Notes under the pieces: generated by a model | The model's input: the letters and a program-made list of their open reading frames with translations, nothing else | Database searches by the model: none | Told to the model about the DNA's origin: nothing | Source of the DNA: Cryptomeria japonica | Taxonomy: Eukaryota; Streptophyta; Pinopsida; Cupressales; Cupressaceae | NCBI RefSeq assembly: GCF_030272615.1 | Contig: NC_081414.1 | Location: 770,543,653-770,603,652 of the forward strand | Length of the DNA stretch: 60,000 bases | Direction of reading: 5' to 3' | Translations under genes and position numbers: made by a program | Shown: one piece after another, positions 1 through 10,430 of the stretch | Position numbering within the stretch: position 1 is the first letter of the stretch | Layout: each line of letters opens with the position of its first letter

Positions 1-139
1 ATGCAATTAGCCACATAAATGGGTTTCATGCTAGAACGGTGATTTTACTCAGGCCTCAGTGGCACAAAATGAACCAACTACCTTAGGGTAGCAACAATTT
101 GCTGATTGTCCTGATCATCCACAAGGGGATACAACTTTC

Positions 140-1360
140 ATGAATTGGCAGGAGGCTGATTTTTGTGGCGTGAATCAGACAAGTGGAGATAGTGTGGCCA
201 ACAATACAAGATCAAAAAGGAGGGCCATAGATCCTAGTGCTAATTCTGTAGCAGCAGCTCAGACTCCATTTGTAGCTCAAGCTTCACAACTTGTCCTACA
301 ATCTTCAATACCAAAGTCATTTGATAAGGCGACTTCTCCAAACAAAGAGTGAGAACTGACATAAAATATTGAGGGAGAGCCACCTAAGGTTTGTATCACA
401 CCAAAATCAAACCTAGTTGCTACAAAGGTCCCTATTAAGGCTGTCAACCCCTTTAATATTATTGAACAGATGAAGAGGGACAACCTCAATGTATCGATGT
501 GGGATGCTTTGGATATCCTATCTCAAAGAGACCTACTTCAAGAAGCCCTAAAGGGAATGGATGTTGCAAAAGGTACAAGTCAGGGTTACAATTATTCAAC
601 TTCCACAAGCTTGGTAATCATAGGACATAAAATTGTACATAACTGCATGATAGATAGTGGGGCTAGTAGTTCAGTTATGCTAAAAGGGATAGTTGACTGC
701 CTAGGTATCAAGTATGAACCTATAACAAGAGGGGTGGTGCAACTTGATGGCACATCAGTTCAGACTATGGGAGTCATTAAATATTTAAATCTAACCTTTC
801 ATGCTTGATTGGGTTGTAGTGCATTACAATACATCTTAGTGATTTACCTCCTTGCTTATTTTGCCATTTGTTTATATAGGAAATTCACTGCCAAGATAGG
901 TGGCTACCTATCTTCTGATTGGTCACACATGTTGTTTAGGACAAGATATGGTACCAAAGTAACCATTAGGGTTGAACCTATTTCCAATGATCATATAGAG
1001 CCCTATACCCCAAGTCCTATTAACATGAATTGTACTTTCCATGAGGAGAAAGAATAAGTTTTAGTGAGAGAGCCTGCAACTCAGTTGGATGAGATTCTAG
1101 ATTGCCTACTTCTTGAGTGGGCAAATGCACTTCAGTTTGACCCCATTAATGAGGTGAATAATATCGACTTGGGCATATATTGTATACATGAAGTTCAAAC
1201 ACCCCCATTCCTAATCTATCAAAGAAAGATAATGATATGCAGGGGATATGTGGTGCAGGAGAACCCTTCCAAGCTCTTCCTCCTTTTCCTTGTTGGTGTT
1301 ATGCTTCTTTTGAAGCCATTGTATATAAAATGAAGGGCCATGTGCTCATTGGTCCTAGTT
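140..1360 (+). pseudogene. Ty3 gag C-terminus and aspartic protease, broken
   Basis: The first 330 bases read as a low-complexity gag C-terminal linker. From about 470 a retropepsin-like domain follows with the catalytic motif DSGASSSVM near 653, then a conserved protease C-terminal block with the residues KIGGYLSSDWSH (about 890-930). The reading frame is cut by stops near 806 and 1056 and changes frame near 1250, after which about 30 codons (ending in a motif like FEAIVYKMKGH) still look coding. The protein would normally cleave the gag-pol polyprotein in the virus-like particle. The active site itself is intact, but the chain is not. Confidence 0.75.
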
Positions 1361-2845
1361 AGTGTCCTAGTTGAGGTCTTAGGGTCATGAGTCAAAATTG
1401 AGGATTTATTGGAAATAGGGGGTATTTGTGCATTTGAGGTGTTTAGAGGTCCCTCATAGCATGGTGGTGTCCTTAGGTTGGCCCAATGTGGGTCTAGGAG
1501 TCAAGAAAAGCAACATTGGGAAAGTTGCTCAAAAGTTGCAAAAGTTGCATGACAACTTTTAAAAGTTGTCAAGCAACTTTTCCACCATGAGGTCAAAATT
1601 CTTAGTTTGGCATGGACAACCCTAATATGGGCACACATATCAAGGAGAGGGTAGTATAAGTGTTTCCAAACCCTAAGTTAAGGGGTTGGATGTCAGACAT
1701 TATACGACCCAAGCAAAGTGACTTGACTGTGACTGTTTTGTTGGTTACCAGTCAGTTTGAATGAAGCAACCAAGCAAGTTAATGGATTGATTTGTGTACA
1801 AAACTATGTGGAATGTCTTATATGGTGTAAATAATTTCATTGTGAGTAATTAGATTAGGTTTTTATTTGCAGATTGAGTGTGTTTGTAAATAGTTTGTAA
1901 ATTGCCTTCCCACTGTCCAGTTTTGGACTGGTTTGTGTAAATGGATGCATAACTCCATTCCCCATTATGGAACCACCATGAAACCATGGGGAATGAGAGT
2001 GAAAACCTTGTACCATAGTTCAGTGCAAGAAAGGCCCTTGAAAATGCAGGGAGGCCATATAAAGACCCACACCTAGGCGAGATTGAACAGTGCCCGGCTA
2101 GGAAAGGTCAAGTTGCAGAGGTCTTGTAGAGCAAGGTTGGTCAGAGGAGAGTACACCCTTTGGAGGAGGTGTAAAGGAGTGTGTGAAGTACGACTGGTGT
2201 GAAGGAGGAGCCTCCACCAATCTAGTCTAGGTGGCTACAACACAAAACATCCACTGTGACCCAGTCAGACCATGAAACCCTCACAAAACCCTTAAAAACC
2301 CTAAAATTCGCCCAAGGCACTGTATGACCACTTGGAGGCCCAAAACTAGAGAAATCCTTGAGCCCTTTCCAAATGAATGGTATTCCATTTTGGGAGTTTG
2401 GGTATTTTGTGCATTGTTTGTGAGAGGGAGCCCTAAAGGACCAGGTAGGAGGCCTAATTGGTCAAAATCCTTGTAGCCCTATCTTGTAGGCAAAACACAT
2501 AATAGTGAAATTGGTAAGGGGTTGAAAGCTTGAAACTTCTTGAGGGAACATGGATGGATGTAAAAAATGGTTTAAGACCTGTCCTAACCTTGCTAGGACC
2601 TAGGAAGTAGTAGGACAAGCCAAGCCCTTATTAGCCATAGTAAGGGGTTTTGAGTCTCATGAGTAGGTGAGACCTTAGGAGTAGCATTGCAACTCATTGG
2701 TGGGTGGATTGGGCAAGGTTAGGGGATTCCTCAAGCAAGGGAAGTCCTAGAGACCCTAGGGTGTGAAGAGAACACTAGGTGATCCAAGGGAAGGATCCAA
2801 GAGCACAGACTAGACTAGTCTATCCCAAACCCCATCCCATCAATA
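1361..2845. other. Non-coding stretch inside the Ty3 element, possibly a solo-LTR-like insertion
   Basis: About 1.5 kb without coding potential separates the protease from the RNase H domain. It holds a near-perfect 42-bp palindrome (1540-1581) and a TATA-like CATATAAAG at 2056-2064 followed by a moderately GC-rich stretch, as in LTR promoters. A TG near 1361 and a CA at 2841-2842 would fit LTR ends, but the flanking pentamers (GTTAG and ATATG) do not match, so an LTR insertion is not proven. It may instead be a decayed linker of the host element. Confidence 0.4.
1540..1581. repeat. 42-bp near-perfect palindrome
   Basis: The core 1550-1571 (TGACAACTTT TAAA AGTTGTCA) is a perfect 22-bp palindrome. 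Outer arms of 9 bp (AAAAGTTGC and GCAACTTTT) extend it, with a single A/A mismatch between core and arms. Additional AAAGTTGC copies lie just upstream (1520-1548). It could form a cruciform or an RNA hairpin. Confidence 0.8.
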
Positions 2846-3330
2846 TGGGACATGTTCTTTGATGGTTCAAGGAAAAAAAATGGTGTAGGGGCTGGTGTAT
2901 TGCTGATATATCCCAAGGGGGTGAAATATTTCTTTTCTTTTAGGCTTCAATTTAGTTTCACTAACTATGTAGTCAAATACGAAGCTTTGATTTTGGGTCT
3001 CCAAACAACACAGAGGAGAGGGATCAAATATTTGAAGGTGCATGTAGACAGTGAGTTGGTTTTAAATTAGTTCAGAGATTAGAATACCATAAAGAACAAC
3101 CTTCTCAAGTCTTACAAACATAGAGCGTGGGACCTAATTCAGGGATTTGAGGCCTTCAATATTTCTAATATCCCTAGAAATCAAAATAAACATGTTGATA
3201 GACTAGCAACAATAGGCGCCCAACATAACAATCTATCTCATATTGCAGTAGAGAAAGAACAACAGATCATACTTGTGGTGAGACCTGTAGTGCCTTCAAT
3301 AACCAAGTGAATTGGTAGGTCTTTGACTTT
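2846..3330 (+). pseudogene. Extra RNase H domain (aRH) of Ty3 element, broken
   Basis: The stretch starts with the RNase H hallmark FFDGSRKKNGVGAGV (first catalytic Asp) and continues with VVKYEALILGL (catalytic Glu region) and VHVDSELVLN (second Asp). A stop at about 3068 follows; beyond it the frame still reads as the usual C-terminal part, with a motif like FNISNIPRNQNKHVDRLA (last Asp) near 3155-3210. This is the additional RNase H of plant Tat-related Ty3 elements, which resembles cellular/archaeal RNase H and is distinct from the RNase H that follows RT at 4560-4945. Here it lies upstream of RT. Confidence 0.75.
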
Positions 3331-3339
3331 GATCAACAT

Positions 3340-4945
3340 ATTGTGAACTTCCTACAGGAAGCAGGGCATGCTACATGACCGATATGGAGATCAAATCATG
3401 CATCTCAGTTCTAACAAGCTTCCCAAGGGGCTGATCAACTTGGAGGGGATCTTCAACCATGATGATCAAATGAAAGGAAGAGCAATGAACCTGACCGCTA
3501 AGAAATGAGACTACAAATCAATAGCCATGGTGGAAGGAAAAGCTCTCAATTTGGAAAAGGTATCTTCCCAATCAGATCAAAATAATTTTGTCAATCTCTG
3601 TCAAGAGTATAATGATATTTTTGCTTTTACCTATGAGGATCTAAAAGGGTTTGATCCTAGTCTAGCTCAACATACCATAGAGTTAGATCCTAATGCTAAA
3701 CTAGTTAGACAAAAGAAAAGGCTTATAAACCCCAAAATTGAGCCTTTGATGAGGAGATAACTATCCAAGCTTATAGAATCTAGCATTATTTTTGCAATTA
3801 AGTATTCTTCTTGGGTAGTCAATATTGTTTGAGTTAGGAAGAAAAATGGGGAAATCAGACTGTGTATAGACTTTAGGGACCTCAAAAGAGCCTCCCTTAA
3901 AGACCATTATTCCCTTCCTTCCATAGAACAAATTTTAGCAAAGGTTGATGGCTTTGAAATATTTTCATTCTTGGATGGGTACTCAGGGTATAACCAAATC
4001 TTAGTCCAAGAATCTGACCAATACAAGACTGTATTTACTACTAAATGGAACACTTATGCCTATTGTAAGATGCCTTTTGGACTAACAAATGTAGGTGCAA
4101 CTTTTCAAAGAGCCATGGATATGGCTTTTAAGGGAGCATTAGCATAATTTGTACTAGTATATCTTGATGATATTACTGTATACTCAAAGCATGTGGCATA
4201 CCACTTTGCTCATCTTGAGAAAGTTTTCAAAAAGTGTAGAGAATATGGTGTTTCCTTGAACCCCAACAAGTGTGTATTTGCCACTGATCAAGGAAAAATA
4301 CTTGGACACATTGTATCCAAAGATGGTCTAGTCATAGACCCAGAGAGAGTGGAAGCCATTGTGTCTCTTCCACTTCCACATATAAGAAGAGACTTTAGAG
4401 CTTTCTAGGTAGAATCAACTTTGTTAGAAGGTTTATTCCAAACCTTGCAGCCTTGGTCAAACCTCTCACAGCCATGCCAAAGAAGGATTTTCCCTTCAAA
4501 TGGACTAAGGAGGGGAAGGAGGGCTTTGATCAGATCAAATAGGCCATTACTTAGGCTCCTACCCTAGTAAATTCAAACTATGAGAAGGATTTCATCATTT
4601 ACACCTTGGGAGGAGAATCAAGTATATATGCTACCCTAACATAGTTAAATCAGGATGATTTGGAGCAGCCCATAGCTTTTTTCAGTGAAGGCCTAAAGGA
4701 CTATGAATCTAGGTACAACTATGTGGAAAATTAACTCATCACAGTTGTGAGAGCACTAAAAAATTTCAGACACATGCTTTCAAACAACAAGATTCAGCTC
4801 CTAGTCCCACATGCCAGTGTTAATGATTTCCTTCTCAACAAGGATATAGGTCACAAGAGAGTTGGATGGATAACTAAGGTCATGGAGTATGACCTGGACA
4901 TCAAAATTACCAAGTTAGTGAGGAGAAGAGGACTCTGTGAATAGT
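3340..4945 (+). pseudogene. Ty3 reverse transcriptase and its RNase H, broken
   Basis: The segment 3527-3760 carries the lead-in to RT (DLKGFDPSLAQHTIEL). In-frame stops then alternate with RT blocks: RLCIDFRDLKRAS (about 3858), FSFLDGYSGYNQI (about 3964), KMPFGLTNVGATFQRAM (about 4069) and the catalytic YLDD near 4160. The intact piece 4193-4408 holds NPNKCVFATDQGKILGHIVSKDG, the thumb-side block. From about 4440 the tether and the RT-linked RNase H follow (FSEGLKDYESRYN, then a frame at 4747-4944). Together these would copy the RNA and degrade the template. At least six stops or shifts make it non-functional. Confidence 0.88.
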
Positions 4946-5037
4946 TCAATTCATCTTTTGGGAAAGAGTCAAAGACCTCCCTCTTGCTGCAGGAAGAAGA
5001 ATAGGTTGATAACTAGGGAGATGCACAAACTGGTTGG

Positions 5038-6250
5038 TTGGAAGTTATGTCTGCCTTCTTAAAGGATGGTAGCTATCATTCTCACTTTGATAGAACCAAG
5101 AGAAGGAATCTCAAATTACAGTCCATCCCCTATGCCTTAGTGGATGGTATATTATTCAAAAGAGACCTAAATGGTGTCTTGCTAAGGTGCATCCATGGAA
5201 ATCAGATCGGCAGGATATTAGAGGAATTCCATAATGGGCCCTCTGGTGGCCATTTCTCAGTGAAAAGTACAACTATGAATATCATGACAGCAAGATATTA
5301 TTGGCCTTCTCTATTCAATGATGCTCACAAATGGGTTAGATAGTGCAATGAGTGTACACTTTTTGCAGGTAAGCAAAGGTTAGCTGCCCTTCCTCTTCCT
5401 CCCATTTTAACTGATCAACCCTTTGTACAATGGGGGCTTTATTTAATTGGCCCTACCAATCCAATGTCAAGTGCATGACACAAGTGGACAGAGGTTGTTG
5501 CTTTGAAGGATGCAATCAAGAATTCAGTTGTTCAATTCCTTGAGTGGATTACAACCAGATTTGGAGCCCCTTCCACCATCATATCAGACAATGCCAAGAC
5601 CTTTGTGGGCTCTCAAATTAGCTTATGGGCAGTCCAACATGATGTGTTTCTAAAAAAATCATCAAATTATTATCCTCAAGGCAATGTCTTGGCTGATTCC
5701 TCCAACAAGAATCTAATCAGGATCATCAAAAGGACTCTTGAGGACAATCAGAGAGCATGGCACTTCAAGTTGGGAACAACCCTATGGGCTGATAGGATTA
5801 CTCCCAAGAGAGAATTGGGTAATTCTCCTTTCATTCTAGTATATGGGAGGGAAGCTAGGCTCCTCCTAAACCTTGAGTTGACATCCCTGGACCTGGCACA
5901 TCAGTTGGAGCTCCCTGAAAATGATGCCTTATCGGTAAGATATGCAAAACTTAAAGAGCTTGAAGAGGTCAGGGAGAAATTCAAACATGCTTTAAATGTC
6001 CATCAAGGATGGGTAAAGAGATACTTTGACAAGAAAGCCATTTTGAGGACCTTCCACGTCAAAGATTTTGTCCTAAAATGGGATGTTGATAGAATGAAAC
6101 CTAGGAGGCACTCAAAATTCAATGCAATATAGAGTGGGGACCTATGTGATTACAGGCTGCAAGGAGGCTAATGCTTTCAAGTTAGCTAGGTTGATTGGGG
6201 AAGATCTCCCCATTGTGCTGAATGGGAATCACCTTAAAGCATGTTCTTAA
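5038..6250 (+). pseudogene. Ty3 integrase, broken; catalytic Glu replaced by Asp
   Basis: Residues FHNGPSGGHFSVKST to the stop at 5341 form the H2C2 zinc-binding region (cysteines continue after the stop in CNECTLF). The core reads from 5503: ITTRFGAPSTIISDNAKTF supplies the second catalytic Asp, and the position expected to hold the catalytic Glu reads ADSSNKNLIRI, so Glu is Asp here. A chain of 209 codons runs to 6132; a frameshift there is followed by the conserved C-terminal block (YVITGCKEANAFKLARLIGE) ending at a TAA at 6248-6250. The first catalytic Asp region around 5430-5500 is also damaged. Confidence 0.85.
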
Positions 6251-6837
6251 AGGGATGTTGTTGCAGCTTCTTTTGTAAATATTGTAATTTGTGTTCTTCT
6301 ACTTTCCAACAAGTGCGTGTGCACAGACTATTCTCTAGAATGGTGAAGTTTTGAATTTTGCAGGGGTAGAGATTATCTTTTGCTTCAGGTGTTGACTCAT
6401 GCCCAATGGATACACAAAGACATCTAGTGAATATGCCGAGCAAGCTAGCCATCCCTCTCGAGTCGCCAAAAATGTTTGTAATCTTTCTGCCAACCTTAGT
6501 AGAGCATAGGATAAGCATTTCAATTGGCTAAGGGTTTCTCCCTTATCCTAATGCACATTGGAAGAAGTCATGTGGTCCTGCAGAATAAGGGCAACAAGGA
6601 GAAAAAGGGGTCTCTTTTTTCCCTTGCATCCTTTATAGGCTCCAATTCTATTTCTAAGTTGACCGGGTCGGCTAGTCAACTCACTTAAGTTTTATCAGCT
6701 AGAGGGTTTCCCTGTCGTTCATGGGGCGGTTCCCCTTTATTTCCTCTTAAAGGTTGATGGCCGTTTTCTCTCAGATACGAAGTTCCCCGCTACCCCACAT
6801 GGTTACAAAGGCAATAGGTAGACCACATGGGATGGTG
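6251..6837. other. 3' non-coding region of the Ty3 element
   Basis: No coding signal is seen. A purine-rich run (about 6591-6608, ending AGAAAAAGGGG) resembles a polypurine tract, but the following base pair is not TG, so it was not called as the LTR junction. Confidence 0.5.
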
Positions 6838-7390
6838 CCATGGGATAAGAAAAGTCAAAGGCAGATGATCTTTTTGCTTGTCCTGCGAAGTTAAAAAAGC
6901 AGTAATGACATCTTGTGGGATAAGAGTTTATAACAAGATGATGTGTTTTCTCTTATCCCGCAGGGTAAAATGGAGACAAAAAAGGTGTCGTGGGATAAGA
7001 GAACAAATTGAAAGCAGAGAGATCTTATCTCGCAGAGTAAAATGAGGGCACAATTTTTCCTGAGGATAAGAAACATAAGGTGAATGTGTGTGTTTCCTTA
7101 TCCCGCAGGGTTAAAAGTGGAGATAGATGATGTCACAGGATAAGAGAACAAGGGGAATGAAGGGCTTCCTTATCCCATGTGTTCCCATAGGATAAGGAAA
7201 AAAGGAAAACTCAAGGATTCGTATCTTGTAGGGTGAAATTAAGGTCATGAGAGACCTGTGGGATAAGAAACAAAGTAGAAACAAAGAAGTCCTTATCCCG
7301 AGGAGGACAACAGAGAGTGCGAAAGGGTCACGGGACAAAAAGACAAAGTAAAAGCCAGGGTTCTTATCTCGCACGGTATGCAGGGCCATT
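6838..7390. repeat. About eight degenerate 70-75-bp tandem repeats, each with an inner inverted repeat
   Basis: Units begin with a variant of TGGGATAAGA at about 6843, 6919, 6990, 7062, 7136, 7190, 7259 and 7332. Within most units the reverse complement CTTATCCCGCAGGGT appears 40-50 bases later, so each repeat could fold on itself. Spacing is 54-76 bp and the copies are diverged. Hypervariable tandem repeats between integrase and the 3' LTR are known for plant Ty3 elements and can seed satellite DNA. Confidence 0.75.
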
Positions 7391-8412
7391 TAGTGGTTAA
7401 ACACAACTAGTGGAACGTGGACCCGGGGTACCACGTCAGCTAATTGCGACCATTGGATCTTCATAAGGAACCGATTTGATGGCCATGTTTTAATCTTCTA
7501 TTAGGCCTGTTTGATGCTTATGTGGAGAGATCTCGCACATACATCTTTGTGCGAATCTCTCAGATCGACTGTGGACGTTTGAATTTGCGGTGGTCATTGA
7601 GTTTTGAATGCTTTGAGTAGAGTGGTTGTCAACCTGATGGTCAAGGACGTTCTTTGCTCAGTCGACACTCGATTTTGGATCCGATCTCACTCCACCCACC
7701 AGATTTTCTTTCCTTTACTCCACATTGGACCCTACAAGCCAATTTTAGATGCCACCCATGCCCTCTTCAATGTAGAACATAGACTTTTGTCCCTGCAAGT
7801 GTGCTTGGCCTTGCTTGTTGGTAGGGATTACTTCACTAATGGGTTGTTTTTCTTTTCCAGAGATAGAGGACACTCTCAAATAGGGTTTTCTGAAATGGCA
7901 ATCATCTAAGTTATGCTTAAACTATAAAATAAATTTTGTAACATTTTGATCAGATCATCTCCTCTTTATCTCTTACAATAATTTATGATTCCTGCAACTG
8001 TAAAATTGCCTTGTCTCTACATTAATAAAATTTGCTTGCCTTAACTAGTTTCAGTTTATGCAAATTTGTGTATCTCTTTTACTTGTTTGTGTGAATGCAT
8101 CTTTTCTTGATTTCTCAGCATATGTGATAGTGTTGACCCCTCTTGGGGTGGCATGTAAGAACATTGATCATTCCTTTGCTATTGTTAAGAATTCCAACCT
8201 TGACTCAGTCTTAGAAAGCTATATTTAGATAGGAATTTGTGTATATTTTGGGAAGTTTTATTGATGTTTTGTGCAATTATAGGTAGGGTAGATCAACTTT
8301 TAGTCTACGCGCAAACCTTTTCCCTTATTTCATGCAACCCTTCTCTCTTTCCCTTTTCCTTATCCAAATAGATTGTTTTTATTAGTGTTGGGTTAGTCCA
8401 ACACCTGAACTA
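7391..8412. other. Non-coding 3' flank of the Ty3 element
   Basis: A 101-codon open frame at 7604-7909 (+) has no recognisable domain and is not called. The rest is moderately AT-rich. It could hold part of the 3' LTR, whose edges I could not find. Confidence 0.4.
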
Positions 8413-8417
8413 GTATT
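8413..8417. repeat. Target site duplication GTATT (left)
   Basis: GTATT at 8413-8417 matches GTATT at 16302-16306 exactly, flanking the TG...CA termini. Confidence 0.9.
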
Positions 8418-9683
8418 TGTAAAGTGGAAAATCGCGATCGAACCCCAAGTGTTCCCCCCACCACTCCAAAGAGAGGGAAAGGGGGTCACTAGGGTTGACG
8501 GTTTTCACTTAGGGGAGACTTTACATTCAAAAGAGGGGTTGAAACCCACAAGATCCAATCCCACACAATGCAAGATTGGATTCTAAATGAGTTTCAAGGG
8601 TTAAGACAACAAGGCTACCCTCTTTTGTAAAGAATGTAGATAAAAGGATTAAGCTAGGAATGCATGAAAAGTGAGAAAGATTCACTTATAAACAGAGATA
8701 GGAATATAGGATGAAGCTGCGGACCTGGAATTAGCAGTAAAATATCGAGATGGCACTGTCCTGCAAATTTGAGTGAAAGTTGACAAGACGATGGCGCCCG
8801 GCGTGCACACGGTCCTCCGAAAAATCCGCGAAACGAAGGGGGATCTGTTCATCTCTGCACAAGGATTCCGATCTTCAATTATAGCCGCGTACCTGCAACC
8901 TACACACAGAAAAGAGAGGACGATTGGGGGGTTAGGGATTAGGGGTTTTCCCTTAGGTCAAACCCCGGTTTTGGAATTAACCAAGAAATGAGAATGCTGT
9001 AAATGTAAATGATTGTAATGTAAAACAAGTACTAGTACCTTGTTGTAAGAATGTTTGTATTCTTACATGCGAAGGTGTAGATGTTGTTGTATGTTGTATG
9101 TTGTATGTTGTATGTGATCTCCTCTTCAATGGTTGAATCCTTGTCTTGAATGCAACACTTAGCCTTGAATGGAGACTTAGAATGCTCAATTGCTTGAAGG
9201 AATGCTTGAATGCTTGAATGCTTGAATGTTTGAATACTTGAGTATCGCTTCTACATTTTTTCCATCTTACCAAAATGGGAGAGGAAATGTAGTTTATATA
9301 CTTGTCAATTAGGGTTAAAAGACTGATTTTTCCGACCTTAGGCTGACCTAGGAAGATTATTTTTCGAATTGCAAACATAAAGACCCAAAGCCCCAAAAGA
9401 GATCGGGCCCAAAATAGGGCCAGGGACCAGGGCACTGGGCACCATGGTCCTGGGGGACCAGGGTGCTGGGCGCCCTAGTCCTGAAGGACCAGGGTGCTGG
9501 GCGCCATGGTCCCACCTCCCGGGATAGCAGGGTGCAAGGAGGATCAAGCCAGGGTGCTGAAAAATGCAATTTTTGATGTCATGGACAAGTTTCGGGGTCT
9601 CCATTCAGGTTCTGTGTTGCATCACCATCGTGAAGACCCAAATGCGGTTGAAATTGCAAGTTTCACAATTTTAGGATGCTACA
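8418..9683 (-). repeat. 3' LTR of pol-less Ty3 element
   Basis: It is paired with 15042-16301. It holds a TATA-like TTTATATAC at 9293-9301 (reads GTATATAAA on the element strand), four TTGTATG units at about 9086-9115 (three in the other LTR), octamer GCTTGAAT repeats at about 9195-9235, and three GC-rich 31-bp repeats at 9420-9511. Confidence 0.93.
9420..9511. repeat. Three GC-rich ~31-bp tandem units in the LTR U3
   Basis: Each unit reads approximately GGACCAGGGYRCTGGGCGCC with an end TGGTCC or TAGTCC, so each can fold on itself (GGACCA paired with TGGTCC). The matching array in the other LTR is at about 16038-16131. The block is much more GC-rich than its surroundings and sits upstream of the TATA box on the element strand. 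Confidence 0.8.
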
Positions 9684-10430
9684 TTTAGCCCCCACTTTAG
9701 CAGGAGTATAAGCGTACGCTCATACTTCCGGTAAAGTACAAGGAAACAACATTGAAAGACTTTCACCACGTCAAGGAGGCAAGAAATACCAAGCCCCCAG
9801 TGGACTAAGGATCTTACGAATTCGATTGACAAAGTAAAAGGGAAGATCACGAGGGAGAACTATGACTGTCAGTAGTAAGTTTCCCTCACTATGAGTCATG
9901 CAAGAGAAATACCAAAAATTTTCAAGGCAAAGCTAAGTTCACCAAGAAATTTTCAAGTATCCTGAAGAGATATGAACGGGGTGTATGCCCCCCTACGTTA
10001 AAGCGATCGCACACACCTCAACAGGGGTGATTGATTTAAGGTAGTGATACATATAAGAAATGAAAAGGGAAAGGAGCACGTTATCACAAAGATTTAGCCC
10101 CCAAAGTGTGAGATAAACCCAAGGATAATAGACACAAAACACAAAGCACGAGGTGACTTTGCTTTCCTCGGGGTCAGTATGCTGTATGATGATTCATGTA
10201 TATCATATGTATGTATGCATAATTGTTCTTCATTCCCCAATCAAGGAAGGTCACCTAGAAGAAGGGAACACATGTGTCTTTTGAGTCAACATGAGAGAGA
10301 CCAAAAGAGATCTCAATGCTTTGCATTGTCCTCAAGTAGACAACACTAAGGACAACAAATAGAAGAATGAGAATAACACATAGAAGAAGTAACAAAAGAG
10401 AGGAGGAGAGAGTCTGCTATGCTAATGAAA
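9684..10430 (-). promoter_or_regulatory. Polypurine tract and 3' untranslated region of pol-less Ty3 element
   Basis: Directly inside the 3' LTR, + bases 9684-9699 read TTTAGCCCCCACTTTA, which on the element strand is the purine run TAAAGTGGGGGCTAAA touching the LTR TG. This is the expected primer site for plus-strand DNA synthesis. The remaining 730 bases to the end of the reading frame show no coding signal. Confidence 0.8.

Larger units (their letters stand above)
1..8412 (+). mobile_element. Decayed Ty3 (Tat-like) LTR retrotransposon, left end outside window
   Basis: Coding remnants run in one direction as gag/protease (140-1360), RNase H of the extra type (2846-3330), RT and its own RNase H (3340-4945) and integrase (5038-6250), followed by about 2.1 kb of 3' non-coding DNA. 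All frames carry stops and shifts, so the copy is dead. The 5' LTR lies left of the window. I could not define the 3' LTR; the pol-less element at 8418-16301 is inserted in this 3' region, so the element may continue past 16306. The domain order with RNase H ahead of RT is that of some plant Tat-related lineages. Confidence 0.85.

Noticed and set aside
7604-7909. 101-codon open frame on + in the 3' flank of the first Ty3 element
   Set aside because: No domain or motif recognised, and no conserved neighbour. Length is within what chance gives in this composition.
9087-9240. Short regular repeats (TTGTATG and GCTTGAAT), checked as possible CRISPR or regulatory arrays
   Set aside because: Units of 7-8 bp without spacers inside a plant LTR; simple microsatellites that vary in number between the two LTRs.
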